Source: Planoprotostelium fungivorum
Lineage: Eukaryota; Evosea; Variosea; Cavosteliida; Cavosteliaceae
Assembly: GCA_003024175.1 (NCBI GenBank)
Contig: MDYQ01000159.1
Coordinates: forward strand, 1 to 64,000
Reading direction: 5' to 3'
DNA length: 64,000 nt
How positions within the stretch are numbered: the first letter of the stretch is position 1; each line of letters starts with the position of its first letter. A program made the translations under genes and the position numbers. This document shows positions 1 to 10,346 of the stretch, piece after piece. The notes beneath the pieces were generated by a model that saw only the letters and a list, made by a program, of their open reading frames with translations, did not search any database and was not told the origin of the DNA.

Positions 1-163
1 GCTTCACTTTATGTGCAACTCAAGCCCTCTCACTCCTTTTGGACCGAGACTTGGCTTTTCGCATTGCCCGGCCTTTCCTTCTTGGTCTGTCAGTCCGGGA
101 CACCATCTAGCCTTAGTGCCAGACCTTTACGCGCGTAATAAACTAGTTGAACCCTAAACCCTA
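1..163 (-). repeat. Inverted copy of telomere-bounded repeat (left arm)
   Basis: These 163 bases are the exact reverse complement of 40045-40207; I found no mismatch by eye. The inner end carries CCCTAAACCCTA, the complement of plant-type telomere units, and similarity stops right after it. The outer end is cut by the window edge. The copy at 40 kb continues for about another 1 kb, so this one probably extends to the left. Perfect identity points to a recent duplication or to gene conversion. Confidence 0.9.
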
Positions 164-559
164 GACTAGATTGGACACCTCCCGTCATTTGAGATGGCAA
201 ACATACAACCATCATCACACTACTGATCAACGTGACAAGTGGTTTGTATGGGAGAACTAGTGTCATGAGAGATACTAGTGTCGTGAGAGGTACAAAGGAT
301 GACCTAGTATGATTGAGGTTGCCACCTTTGAAATTGATCAACACACGACGAAGATGAGAATGGAGATAGAGAATCTCCATTCTCCATCCTCTGTGAGGAC
401 TCCTTCTGTTGACTTTTCAATGGATGGAAAGAGCAGAGTGAGATGAAATCACGTGATGAGTCGAATCGATGTGAGGGGTGTGCGGAGAATGATTCCGCGT
501 TACCTTTTCTCAGGTGGAGGCGGATGCTGTATTCTATGATCTCATCTATACAATAAAGG

Positions 560-2410
560 TAACGACTGGTTGATGAAATTTGCATCTGCTGCCCTGGATA
601 TACTTCCTGTCGTAGGTGCTGCTTATTGCCCGAGGTGATGGTGGTGTTGGAGGTGAGGATACTGCATGAAGAAGGCTTCTTCCGAGAGTAGGTTATGTTA
701 TTTCGGACATCCATGCCTGATCGAATGAGAGGTAGAAAGCGAACCACGCTCACCATTAAGGAGCAGATTGATGATTCCTCCACTGGCCAGGAGGTAGAGG
801 GCACCACCCTGGGAGGACGATTTACCACCCTGGTTGCTCCACCACTTGGCGTTGTACAGCTCGATGGTGCTGTTGGTCGAAGAGGATTCCAAGCACAGAC
901 AGTTCCATGACCGGTGAAAGTGCAGTTGCTGGTGGACGGGACAATATTTTGGGATCTCGACGACTGGCGGGAACAGCTTCAGCACCTCATACGCCACCGC
1001 ATTCGTGTACTTCGTACCGTGGCTCTCTATCTCCGTACTCTCGATTAGCCTGACCTTTCCGTCAATTTTCTCGGAAATCTCAGCGAGATCTCACCTCCTT
1101 CTTGTACTTGTGGGTGCATGGAGAGGAGGTAGAAGGTGTACATTAGAGTGTGTGCTGTTGTCTCGTGACCAGCGATGAGAAAGAGGAAGGCATTGCCTGT
1201 TCTGTCCATCACATTTCCTTCCGCCATGCGAACGAGAGCAGCCATGAGATTCCCTTTTCCTTCGTCTGTCTACAATCAACCACATTCTCTCTTTGGCGTG
1301 AGAGGACAGAGTGAATTCGATGTGAATATTTCTGAAAGAGGGAAACATGTCGATGATGACCGATCATCACCTCTCTCTTCAGATGACTTTTCCTTCTCTC
1401 GTGATGATGTCTGTGAGGTATTGTCCGAATTTACCGTATGCATTCTTACTCTTTCTGATGGAATGGATGGGGAGCTGAAAGATGAAGTTTGGGATCGACA
1501 GAATGGAGAACAGTCTGTCCAAGAGGGTGACGAGAGATTGGTAGAAGGACAACTGATGATCTAATGGGAGGTGAGATGATGTCATCAGCTGGAGGGACTC
1601 ACTGGGCCAGGGTGCAGAAGAAGTCCACTTGAATGGGATACCAAAAGCGGCAGCGGTGATGATATGCAAAGCCAACTTCATTAAATCTGCCAAAACTTGG
1701 ACTTCGGTTCCATCTGTTGGTGTCATTGTTGTTCGTTTCATCTTATCTTTGAAACACCTTTTTCCTTGGCTTGAGAATCCCAATCATCCACATCATATCT
1801 GTCTGTTTGATCGTTTCAACCCACACCAATCGGTTGTTCTCCTCAAAAAGGGAGGACGATCTTCTTGTGTAACTTCCAATCATCTCCCTCAGTAGCGATG
1901 ACAGATCGTCCATGGATGTCCACGATAGCATATGTTTCGATGAGATTATGCAATAGAAATGGTTCGTATTCCAGAGTAGGTGGGAATTTGGATTCCAAAG
2001 ACCAGGCTGCCAGTCTTCCCTGTAAGGCTCAAATTTGTTCCTCCAAACGAAATCAGGATCTCCAAACTTAGTGTAACCTCTCGGCAGCATGTTCAGTTGA
2101 AAGAAGACTATAAGGTACTATGGGTCTCTTCTCATCGATGCGCAGGAATAGCATGGCATTTGCTATGCCAATAGTGAACATCCCAATCGATCAGTGATCT
2201 ATCACTGGAATCAATGAGAGAGGACTCACCCTTGCCTGACCCCACCGACATTTGAAGGGACCGTCAAACGATGGACGATCACCTTCATCTTACTGCTGGC
2301 GAAATCAAGAAGATAGCATGAATTGTCCATCTACTTGAAGAAGGCGGCTTCATCCGGATTGTGCCAATGTAGTACCAGAAAAAGATTGAGATCACGAGGG
2401 CGTTGATCAT
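560..2410 (-). pseudogene. Decayed cytochrome P450
   Basis: Several minus-strand pieces match a P450 in the right order. There is a hydrophobic N-terminal anchor near 2410-2340 and a stretch with FGDPDFVWRNKFEPYRE near 2070-2020. The C-helix region with MKLALHIITAAAFGIPFKW lies near 1680-1620. The I-helix with AGHETT lies near 1170, and the K-helix/PERF entry with LKLFPPVVEIPKY near 970-930. P450s are haem monooxygenases, usually membrane-anchored. Several signs show decay: reading frames change between and within exons, and the ExxR motif reads EVLK. The haem loop after about 720 is also scrambled, so no clean FxxGxRxCxG can be read. The family assignment is firm; the pseudogene call rests on the frame breaks and the missing haem loop. 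Confidence 0.75.
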
Positions 2411-2639
2411 TTGGCTGATGTTGTAGATTGGGGTTGACTAGTTGGCGAAGATGAAACCTCTTGATCTCCCCGGTTGAGGTTCAAATTGATCCAAATTCCT
2501 GACCACTTGTAATTCTTGCTCTGCTCGTGGTCTCATCCGTATTAGGCACCCGTGATGCTCGTTTCCTTCGTCAAGCCGAAACACTCAACCACTGCATATT
2601 CTGATCTCATTCCTGACGCCAATAACAGTTCATCTGAAT

Positions 2640-3056
2640 CTATTTATTTGGATCATAAATCCCGTTCATCATCCGAGAGATGGATCTTTCCAAACTTGCG
2701 CTCTGCCTGGCTATTTTCTTCCTCTGATTCCTTTTCATACATTTGACTTGCTTATGGCTCATCATATGGATGGTCTTTGGGGTTGTGATGACAGTTTCTG
2801 AGGTTGTCATCTCGATCTCTGGGATCCAGAAATCGAGAGGTGATGGTAGTGGAGTGTAGTTGACAGGTAAGGCCTCGTGTGCAGTGCTTTCTTTCTGTAA
2901 CTTGGTTGTCCTCTTCTTTTGGCGGTGTTTGGAGTCCCTTACATCTTTTAACCTGTGTGCTTTGCAGAATTCACTTTTTTCTTCGGCTTGTGATTGGCAA
3001 CCTGCAGAGTGGGATCTCTTCCTTCTGTGGCCATATATGCAAACTGTCTTACCCAT
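2640..3056 (-). CDS. Small basic Cys/His protein, function unknown
   Basis: One open exon of 138 codons starts at an ATG. The first 45 residues hold a Cys/His cluster (Cys6, His10, Cys20, then FCKAH). This could bind zinc, but no named family is recognised. A strongly basic run (RDSKHRQKKRTTK) follows, and a second basic patch lies near residue 110, so nuclear location or nucleic-acid binding is plausible. Further minus-strand open sequence at 3130-3364 could be an upstream exon, but I see no convincing splice pair. The nearest neighbour is the P450 relic downstream. Real coding status is likely but not certain. Confidence 0.4.
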   Translation of the reverse strand: MGKTVCIYGHRRKRSHSAGCQSQAEEKSEFCKAHRLKDVRDSKHRQKKRTTKLQKESTAHEALPVNYTPLPSPLDFWIPEIEMTTSETVITTPKTIHMMSHKQVKCMKRNQRKKIARQSASLERSISRMMNGIYDPNK

Positions 3057-3403
3057 CTTTCGGGCGGGTGGAAATGATCAATTCTTGAGGCAACGCGGAA
3101 CCTTTCGGACCTTGGGTAAGATCTCCACATAGAATGCCAACTTCTCGGAGCTTGATCCAGAAAAAGGGGAAGCTAAAGGTTTGTTGTCTTGACCACCGTA
3201 CCAAACCAAAGGAGAAGTATCGGGGTGGAAATATCTTTTAGCATCCCGGAGAAACTTAATCGGACTAAACCCGCGGTAAACTCCGCCTCGGTCTGAGGAC
3301 TGTCACTTGTCAGTACAAAATAACTCCACCTCCAATACCACCTCTTCCATCTCCTCCAGGTCATCTAAATCATTGACCCTATTTTTCTTCTTCCTTTTAG
3401 AAA

Positions 3404-3437
3404 AATAGAAAGGCACAAATATTTGTAACCGGTCTAC
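3404..3437 (+). repeat. Dispersed palindromic repeat, partial copy
   Basis: GGCACAAATATTTGTAACCG matches the core of the repeats at about 9990 and 27455, but the following CCGCGCAGTGCGCGG palindrome is missing. The sequence lies between two genes. It contains the 10-base palindrome CAAATATTTG. Confidence 0.5.
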
Positions 3438-3528
3438 TTTATGAATACCCTATTTTCATGAAAAACAGTCATCAGTAAGGTAAGCAAAAAGACAGACAGT
3501 CATTTGTTCTTGCATTTCTATTCAAAAG

Positions 3529-4013
3529 TCATCTATTTAAGCAAGATTCAATTGTATCGATTGACCATTGAGCCTTTGGCTGGCTGATGCATGTCCTTGG
3601 TGTGAATCCCTCCCCACTCTCTTTATGACACCTCTCACATAGCCTTGCTCCACCTTTGTTGTAAATCCAGACAATTGGCCATGAGAACAACCCGCACCTG
3701 ACAAGAAAGATCAACCATAGCAATGTATCTCAAATAAGGATATATAAATATATATGCTCGCTCACTTGGTGCAATCGGACTCATATCGAATGCTTGGACA
3801 ATATTCGATCTCATCTTTCAAGATCCTGTCCATAAAAGGTCTGATGAATTCCCTCCATGTGGAAGTGATGGACTTCTTTGTCTCTTCATCTTGAGACCAA
3901 AGTTGAACAGCTTCTGGGTCGTACGTACATTCCGAAAGACATCTGTATGCAGTCTCCATCATGCGAAAGTCCGATGATGCAGAAACTTGATTTCTCCTAT
4001 ATAAATCGTCCAT
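3529..4013 (-). CDS. GATA-type zinc finger protein (small)
   Basis: There are two exons. The first runs from the ATG at 4013 down to 3766 and the second from 3697 to the stop at 3529. The 68-nt intron (3698-3765) is a clean GTGAGC...CAG, and joining across it keeps the frame. The junction completes a C-X2-C-X18-C-X2-C cluster, starting CTKCG and ending LCERC, with a central Trp and a Gly-Gly before the third Cys. This is the spacing of GATA zinc fingers, which bind DNA in the major groove. The usual TPxWR is degenerate (WPIVW), so DNA binding is not assured. The N-terminal part is acidic and helical and matches nothing I recognise. It lies just downstream of the JmjC gene, same strand. Confidence 0.55.
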
Positions 4014-4207
4014 TTCTACTATAGTATTCAGCGAGGATTGATCATTTAAAAATGATTACAATACATCCTTTTCCTAATCACCTTCACTCCTCTTTACAGA
4101 TCTGTATAGAGATCGAAATATACATATATCTGTGGCAATAGCACAATACCATCGAGGCACACTCTGTGCATTTTAGTGACAAGATCGAATTCGAATTGTA
4201 CTATAAA

Positions 4208-6109
4208 TCATCGTATCACCGTTTTGTTTGTAACCACGAGATGTGGGCAGTCAGCAGGAACGTATACAATATCTCCATTCCTCTGTATTATAACATAATG
4301 TGGTATCCTCCACAGACCAATAAGTCTTTCGTCTGGATTACTGAATTGAGCTTTCAATATTGCAGCACCTGTAATAGATGTTAATAGATCAAGTATTTCG
4401 AATTTGCACTCACCATGAAAAGCCTCCAAAAATCTACGAAATTGAGCCGGTACGATGTACCATGTCTTGTATGCATCTTTGGCTTTCGAACAATTGAGAA
4501 TGTTCATCGATTCTGTTGAATCGGCATCTACATGAAGCCGAGTGGTGACTCCACCTTTTGAGATGTACCTGAGAAAAGAAAGTCATTTCGAAGACAAGTT
4601 TGATTCAAAACAATTTGAGAGATTATTTACAGATATAGCCTATAGCCTGACATTACTCACAGATACACTCTTTCCACATCATTGTAATTGAGAACGTCTT
4701 GACGACTGTTGAATGTGTATGGCTCTGGTAGCTTCTTGCTCATCTCACTGACACACGCTTCCAATGAGAGTTCAGCACAGGAGATATCGACAACATAATC
4801 TCCCTTGTCCACATGATGGATGATCTTGTCGATTGCTTCGTGTGGATGACATTGGACTTCTCTGATCAATCCATCTCCTTTAGATATTTCCTAAACACTT
4901 TCAGATCAAAGATGGTTTCATCTCCTCATCTACTCACCTTAAATTGTATTCTTTTTCCATTGTTTGTTTTACTGTATGCATTCTTGAAAACCTCGCCATA
5001 TTCCTTGAACCCCTTCTCTGTGGATAATAAGGGTGATCCAGGAAAGCCTAAAAAAAAAGTCATTTCCAATCTGTAAAACAACATCCCCTCACCGTTGACT
5101 ATGATTGGTTTTCCATGGTTCGTGACATTCTCCACGATCTGGTCACCAATGTCTTTTCCATAGTCACATTGTGCAGGAACTATTTCGAATCAATCATCAT
5201 TTAGGTTGATTGATGTGATGTTGTTTTGTTTACGATAATGAAAATAATAAGCCATACAGCCAAAATTCTTTCCTCATTCGAAATTCACCTAATGTTTCCA
5301 ATTCTCCATCTTCTACTACTGGAAAGTACATATTCTCCCCTCTTTTCAGTGCCACTCGGACCAATGGACAGTCATCACCTTTGCCTCTCAAAAGAGCTAT
5401 TTGATGATTGCCTCCATTATCCAGCTCATGTATGACTAATGTGATCCCCGTCACATACGCTGCCGCAAATGCCTTACCATATAGACAAAGAACCTGATCT
5501 GACTTGAACTTCTTGTCATCTTGAGAGACAAGATGTTCTATGCATGCATTGCAGCATTCCTCTGAAATCGTCTCTTTTTTCTTCGAGGCAGCATTTACGA
5601 TCTCAATCAGTGTGGAAGTGGCATTCTTCACCTTCAATTTGAAGTCTTTGAGGCGTTGATTCATCACCGTCATGAAATCTTAAAATTTGGTCAAATCCAT
5701 CCCGTCAGTGCGTTTTGTTTCGACATATCGTGTTTTGTTATCTTTGTCCATAAAATGTATAAAAAAGGAAGTACCTGCATCATGATACCAATATCTATCG
5801 TCCTCACAATCCAAAACTCCATTCATATCTACAAGTAATGTGTCAATGTCTTTTATATACCATATGTATCAATCTGTAGAAATTCTGAGATAGAAAATGC
5901 TCACCAGAGTGCGAAAATACTTTCACATTCGAAAACTTGTAGGTTTGTTGGTCTCGTGAAGTGTCATTGGATCGAGAAGATACAGGTGCATCCACTCTCC
6001 TTCTCTTTCTCTGACTGTTGGATACATTTGTGCTCTCTGACTCTCGACTCCTCTTCTCTTTTCGCTTCTTTCTTGGATAACTTGTCTCTGTATTTTGTAT
6101 CTCAGTCAC
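4208..6109 (-). CDS. JmjC-domain protein
   Basis: This is a multi-exon minus-strand gene. The N-terminal exon (6109 to about 5900) is rich in Lys/Arg with KKRKEKR and QRKRRR, likely nuclear localisation signals. A middle exon (5673-5290) contains GITLVIHEL and HQIALLRGKG and faintly resembles the end of an OTU fold; this is weak. The C-terminal third is JmjC. GGVTTRLHVDADS holds the HxD metal pair near 4535. WYIVPAQ is near 4460, and the last exon has GDIVYVPADCPHLVV with the distal His. JmjC enzymes are Fe(II)/2-oxoglutarate dioxygenases, often histone demethylases or hydroxylases. All three metal ligands are present, so activity is plausible. The 5' end is uncertain, since 6109 is not an ATG; an ATG at 6171 may lie in a first exon. 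Confidence 0.7.
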
Positions 6110-6215
6110 TTATCTAACTTATTGTTTGAGATTTTCGTGTGATTGCCCACCCCTTGACGGATTCTTGCCATTATACACTCCTACTCATTTATTCAGTTCA
6201 TTGTTCCGCTTATTA

Positions 6216-9192
6216 TCATATATGACTTTCATGCCAATAACTATTCTCACTCTTCTCGGGCCTCTTGATGGCTCTCCTCTGTGATCCTTCCAGATTTTCT
6301 GTTGACGCTTCTTCGTCCTCTGATGACGTCTCCTTTGATGATGCCTCCTCTGATGATGTCTTCTCTGATGATGACAATCTTTCATCTTCTGTTCTTTTCG
6401 CTTTCTTCATCCTATGCCCCTCCTCTCCACTGTCATCTTCTCCCTCTTGACCATCTTCCTCTGCTCCTTCCTCTTCAATTCTTTCCTCCTGCTCCTCTTG
6501 GTTCTCTTCCACCCATTCCTTCCTTGTTCTTGCATCGTCTTCTCTGTCTTGCTTTCCTTCCGCTTGTCTCCTCTCTTCTCCTGATAGTCCCTTTCTTCTG
6601 ATTGTCTTCTGTGAGTCTTTTGTGTCATATCGGTATGTTATCATCAACAGGTACACATATAATAACGTATCTTACTTGTTTGACTTGATGGGTGTGCTTC
6701 GTTGATGACCATGTGTGCCCTTCTCCACATTATTATTATGTTTCTTGGGGGATATGTACTCCACAGCCTCTGATCTTCTGATAGAAAGTATTTACATCTC
6801 ACTTTTGATAATTATCATTCTCACCTCATCTGATCTCCCTCCATCATTTCTATCAATTTACTCTTGATCTCTTCGGATGATCCTTGTAGCTGTTCATAAA
6901 TCTCAAGATACTCTTGCATCGGTCTCGTCCACACCACGCGAATAGGGTATACTCCACCCTTCTTGGTTTTCATCAAAGATATGATAACACCTTGACCAGC
7001 CAATGTGCTATCTTCCATTCAGAACACAAAGAAAGAGCCAGTGACTCACTCTACCACCTCATTATTGATAAAAGTTGTCATAACTACATTGATGATCCAT
7101 TCCTTTCCTCTATTTACCATTTGTGATGCTATGTAACATAGAATGGCTGCTCTATCCAAAAACCGTTTGATCGTTTCGTGGTGATTTATGTCACACACCT
7201 CAAGAACAAATCATTTTTGATGAAATACAATGATAATGATGATGAAAAGTGTACAGAATACAACAGCTTGTTAACTCACCGATTTGATCATTTCAGAGGG
7301 CCATACGTTTTTTACATCATCTCCTTTGTCTCTCATTGAGATGTAACATTGTATGATCACCATCGTTGTACATTGTATGTACAGGTTGTTGACTACGTTC
7401 ATGCTTCTAGATGCCCCACTAAAAACTCTTCTGAGACTATCCTCTATCCTCTCGTATAGTCCAAATCTATGCTCTACGGCTCTGTGATGTCTATCCATCC
7501 CATTCAATGCTCCTCCACATTCTTCGATAACTTTCTTGTACGCTTCGTTCAGGTCTCGAAACGGTCTCTTCTGGATTGCATCCTTCGCATACCACTCGTA
7601 TACCAAATCTGATTTCAATCAAATCATGTCGTCATTCTCCCGTTCTCTCATCCTCTCACCCATCATTCCACCAGCCATCTCTATCGCTTCCTTTGATCCT
7701 CCAAAGTAGACATCGTTGCTCAAGAAAATCCCATCATGCAGATCCATCCCTTCCATGTCCTTCCTTATGCTAGACGATATACTCGTTCTACCTGCTCGTT
7801 CCATCACTATTTGCTCCATTCCAAATCTTACTCTCTTACTCATTTCCATCTTCTCTCCTGTCCTCTCTTCCTCTCTTCTTCTCTCCTCTTCTTCTCTCTC
7901 TTCCTCTCTTCTTCTCTCCTCTTCTTCTCTCTCCTCCTCTCCTCTTCTCTTCTCTCCTCCTTCTCTCCCCTCCTCTTCTCTTTCCTTTTCCTCTCCTCCT
8001 CTTCCCTCTTCCTCTCCTCCTCTTTTCTCTTCTCCTCTTCTCTTCTCCTCTTCTCTCTTCTTCTCTTCCTTCCTCTCTTCTACTCTTGTCTCCTCATCTC
8101 CAGTATTCCCTTGCCTCCTCCCTTCTCCTTCTGACACGTTTTCTCCCGTTCCTTCCTCTCCTAGAGCACCCTCTCCTCCTCTCCTCTCTTCTCCTTCCAT
8201 CACATTCCCTCTCCTCCTTTCTTCTTCTCCCGCACTCTCTCCTCTCGATATCTCTCCCGTTCCCTCTCTTGCTTCCTCCCATTCCTCTCTTCTATTCGCC
8301 TCCACTCTCCCGTTCGCTCTTTCAGTTCGACTTGCATCTTCTTCCATCCGTAGTCTCAGCTCCTTATCCATCTAATCAAAGTCTCATCTCCCTCTCTCTC
8401 ATACTCGTTTCTCACCTTTTCTAACATGTCTTTTCGTTTTGCTTTGATGTCTCCCTTGCATACTTGTTCATGAATACTCTTCATTACTGTACTTATCCCT
8501 CCGTCTTGTGATAAACCGTTGCTCTTCTCAATCAATAGCTCCATAAACCATAGTATATATATTCCACATGATGTTTGATCCTTCTGTGGTCGTTTCTTTG
8601 CATCAAACGGATCCTTGATGTTCTGTTATAACAAATTGAATATTCGATTTACAGAAAACATTCGTATTCTAACGACTCACTCTCTTTTTGATACCAATAG
8701 CTTCCAGATGATTCATCATCAAATCAAATAGATCCCTCGACTTCTCTCCCTTCTTCCCGTATGTGGATACTTTCAATGGTTCGGTGTAGTATGAGTCCAG
8801 AAGATACATGTTCTTCTCTTCTCCTCTAACCGACACCAGCAATTCCCAGTGTGTGTCATTACTCCAGGGTATCATCAGAAGACGACATTCTTCTTCTTCC
8901 TTGTTGATTTGTTGTATCCAATTCCTACATCATTCACTCAATCACCATTTATTCTGCATCCTACTCACTTGATCTTCTCTGTCGTTTTTCTATGTTCTGT
9001 AGCACTGAGTAGAAGGCTTGTTGTGATCTTTGCCACCCGTACTTTACAACCACGTTGAATTGCAGCCACCCCCAAATCGATCAGAGAATCGCTCAGCCAC
9101 TCTTTTTCGTTCTTCTTGGCATTCTCTAACTCTCTTTGCACCTCTTTCTCAGCTGATTCTATATGTAGTCCCTTCTCTCTCTCAACATCCAT
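6216..9192 (-). CDS. Ulp1/C48-type cysteine protease with long charged tails
   Basis: About nine exons joined by 45-80 nt GTGAG...AG introns start at the ATG at 9192. The protease domain comes first: EWLSDSLIDLG near 9100, MIPWSNDTHWELL (catalytic His) near 8870, YLLDSYY (Asp) near 8790 and QKDQTSCGIYILWF (Gln and Cys) near 8590. Ulp1 family enzymes cut SUMO or related conjugates. All four catalytic positions are visible. Next comes a tail of roughly 130 residues made almost only of Glu, Arg and Gly (8330-7850), then an unrecognised helical region (7607-6683). A final acidic Ser/Glu tail ends at 6216. An intron at about 8361-8406 joins the protease to the Glu/Arg tract; unspliced, the frame stops at once. 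Ulp1 domains also occur in DNA transposons, but no terminal repeats were seen here. It is most likely a host nuclear protein. Confidence 0.75.
7861..8081 (+). repeat. 221-nt uninterrupted homopyrimidine tract
   Basis: Every base on the plus strand from 7861 to 8081 is C or T, and pyrimidine richness continues with few breaks to about 8330. The complementary purine strand encodes the Glu/Arg/Gly tail of the Ulp1-type protein. Tracts of this length can form intramolecular triplex (H-DNA) and tend to slip in replication. Confidence 0.9.
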
Positions 9193-9905
9193 CTTGGTAC
9201 AAAAATTTCTTTCTTTGAGGTTGAAAATTACTACTCATTATTTGAGAATTGCGAACTCGAAACTAATGAAAAGGACCAAGAACTAATTTATGCCCACGGG
9301 AAGCACTGGGGATGCAATCTTCCTCCACCTCGCTGAGGCAGGCCCTCCAGCAATTGTTGCTCGTTGTGTCTCAGCCCTTCTTAGAGTCTGTGCGAGTGCT
9401 CAGTATGCTCTCCTCATATATTTCTGCTTGTGTCTGTGGTGATGAAAAACTTGGAAATCTTTGGTGTTGCCTCTGTCTGATTGTAAGAGAGAACGTTGTT
9501 GTGTGAATCCCATATGCGCCACAGGTGCCAGTGAGCTCACACATCTCGATTCCATGTGGAAAATGCATCTCTTTGCTCTCTGAAAAGCATCAGTATCAGC
9601 CTATAAACGGTGTTCTTAGCCAGAATCACGATACGACGATCAGACACGAAGTGGCTGGTTGTTGGTGGGTGGAGGAAGACCACGCTCCCAGTGCTTCCTG
9701 TGGGCGTAAATTAGTTCTTGGTTCATCTATTGGAGCAGCAGACAGTTGCTGCAGATTGTTGGGATTAATGGGTCCGGCAGCGGCGAAGAGGGTGGCTGAA
9801 GACCAAGAGGGTTGTCGATGGTTCCCTATAAGTTTCGTAATGTGGAAAGAGACCACCATTGATAAGAAAACTTGACTCACTATTGTTCTTCCTTGCTATT
9901 TGTTA
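9193..9905. other. Gene-poor stretch, possible relic coding sequence
   Basis: No gene is recognised. Two minus-strand open stretches (9371-9568 and 9626-9880) have protein-like composition but no motif I can name and no clear splice sites. They may be remains of a gene. Confidence 0.3.
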
Positions 9906-9908
9906 CCC

Positions 9909-10030
9909 TCAGATTTTTACTCCCCTTTGATGTGTGCTTTCCGTCTGTTTCCCTGTTCTGCTTATTTTTCACCCAAGACAAGAGGGAGCACAAATATTTG
10001 AAACCGCGCAGTGCGCGGATAAAAACAAAA
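9909..10030 (+). repeat. Dispersed palindromic repeat, copy A
   Basis: It begins AGATTTTTACTCCC and about 84 bases later has CACAAATATTTG, then ACCGCGCAGTGCGCGGATAA. The last part holds a perfect palindrome, CCGCGC-AGT-GCGCGG. The same parts in the same order occur at about 27379-27490. A partial copy is at 3404 and an inverted, shorter one at about 17850-17895. It lies downstream of the IPT/TIG gene. Confidence 0.7.
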
Positions 10031-10346
10031 CTTGATGTGTGAGCGCACATGGGGGATAGATATGACCTTCTAACATCTGTAGTAGAAGAGAGGTCACTAT
10101 GTTGATACGATTGATGGTAGTCGATCATCAGCCCAGACATACAATCAAATAGACGATGACGATGTGTGGGGACAGATGACCTGACCAATTAGCAATATAC
10201 AATATAAAGGCTTCTCAAGCAGCAGCCGAGGAAGATAATCACAAACTTAGGAGCAAATGAAACACATGAAATGAATGAAAGCTAAATAATGTCGTGTGAT
10301 GATACGAATGATGTCAATGTGTATTATATTGCATAGATGGGGGCGT

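Noticed and set aside
7716-8424. Long plus-strand Ser/Leu/Pro-rich frames
   Set aside because: They are the complement of the purine-rich Glu/Arg exon of the Ulp1-type gene. Low complexity keeps all frames open.
4208-9192. JmjC and Ulp1-type genes as cargo of one large DNA transposon
   Set aside because: No terminal inverted repeats, target duplication or transposase core was found around them. Both look like ordinary spliced host genes.
9880-10188. Minus-strand protein sharing FIRxLRGxKYL with 27362-27628
   Set aside because: The shared peptide lies wholly in the dispersed palindromic repeat. The rest of the two frames is unrelated.
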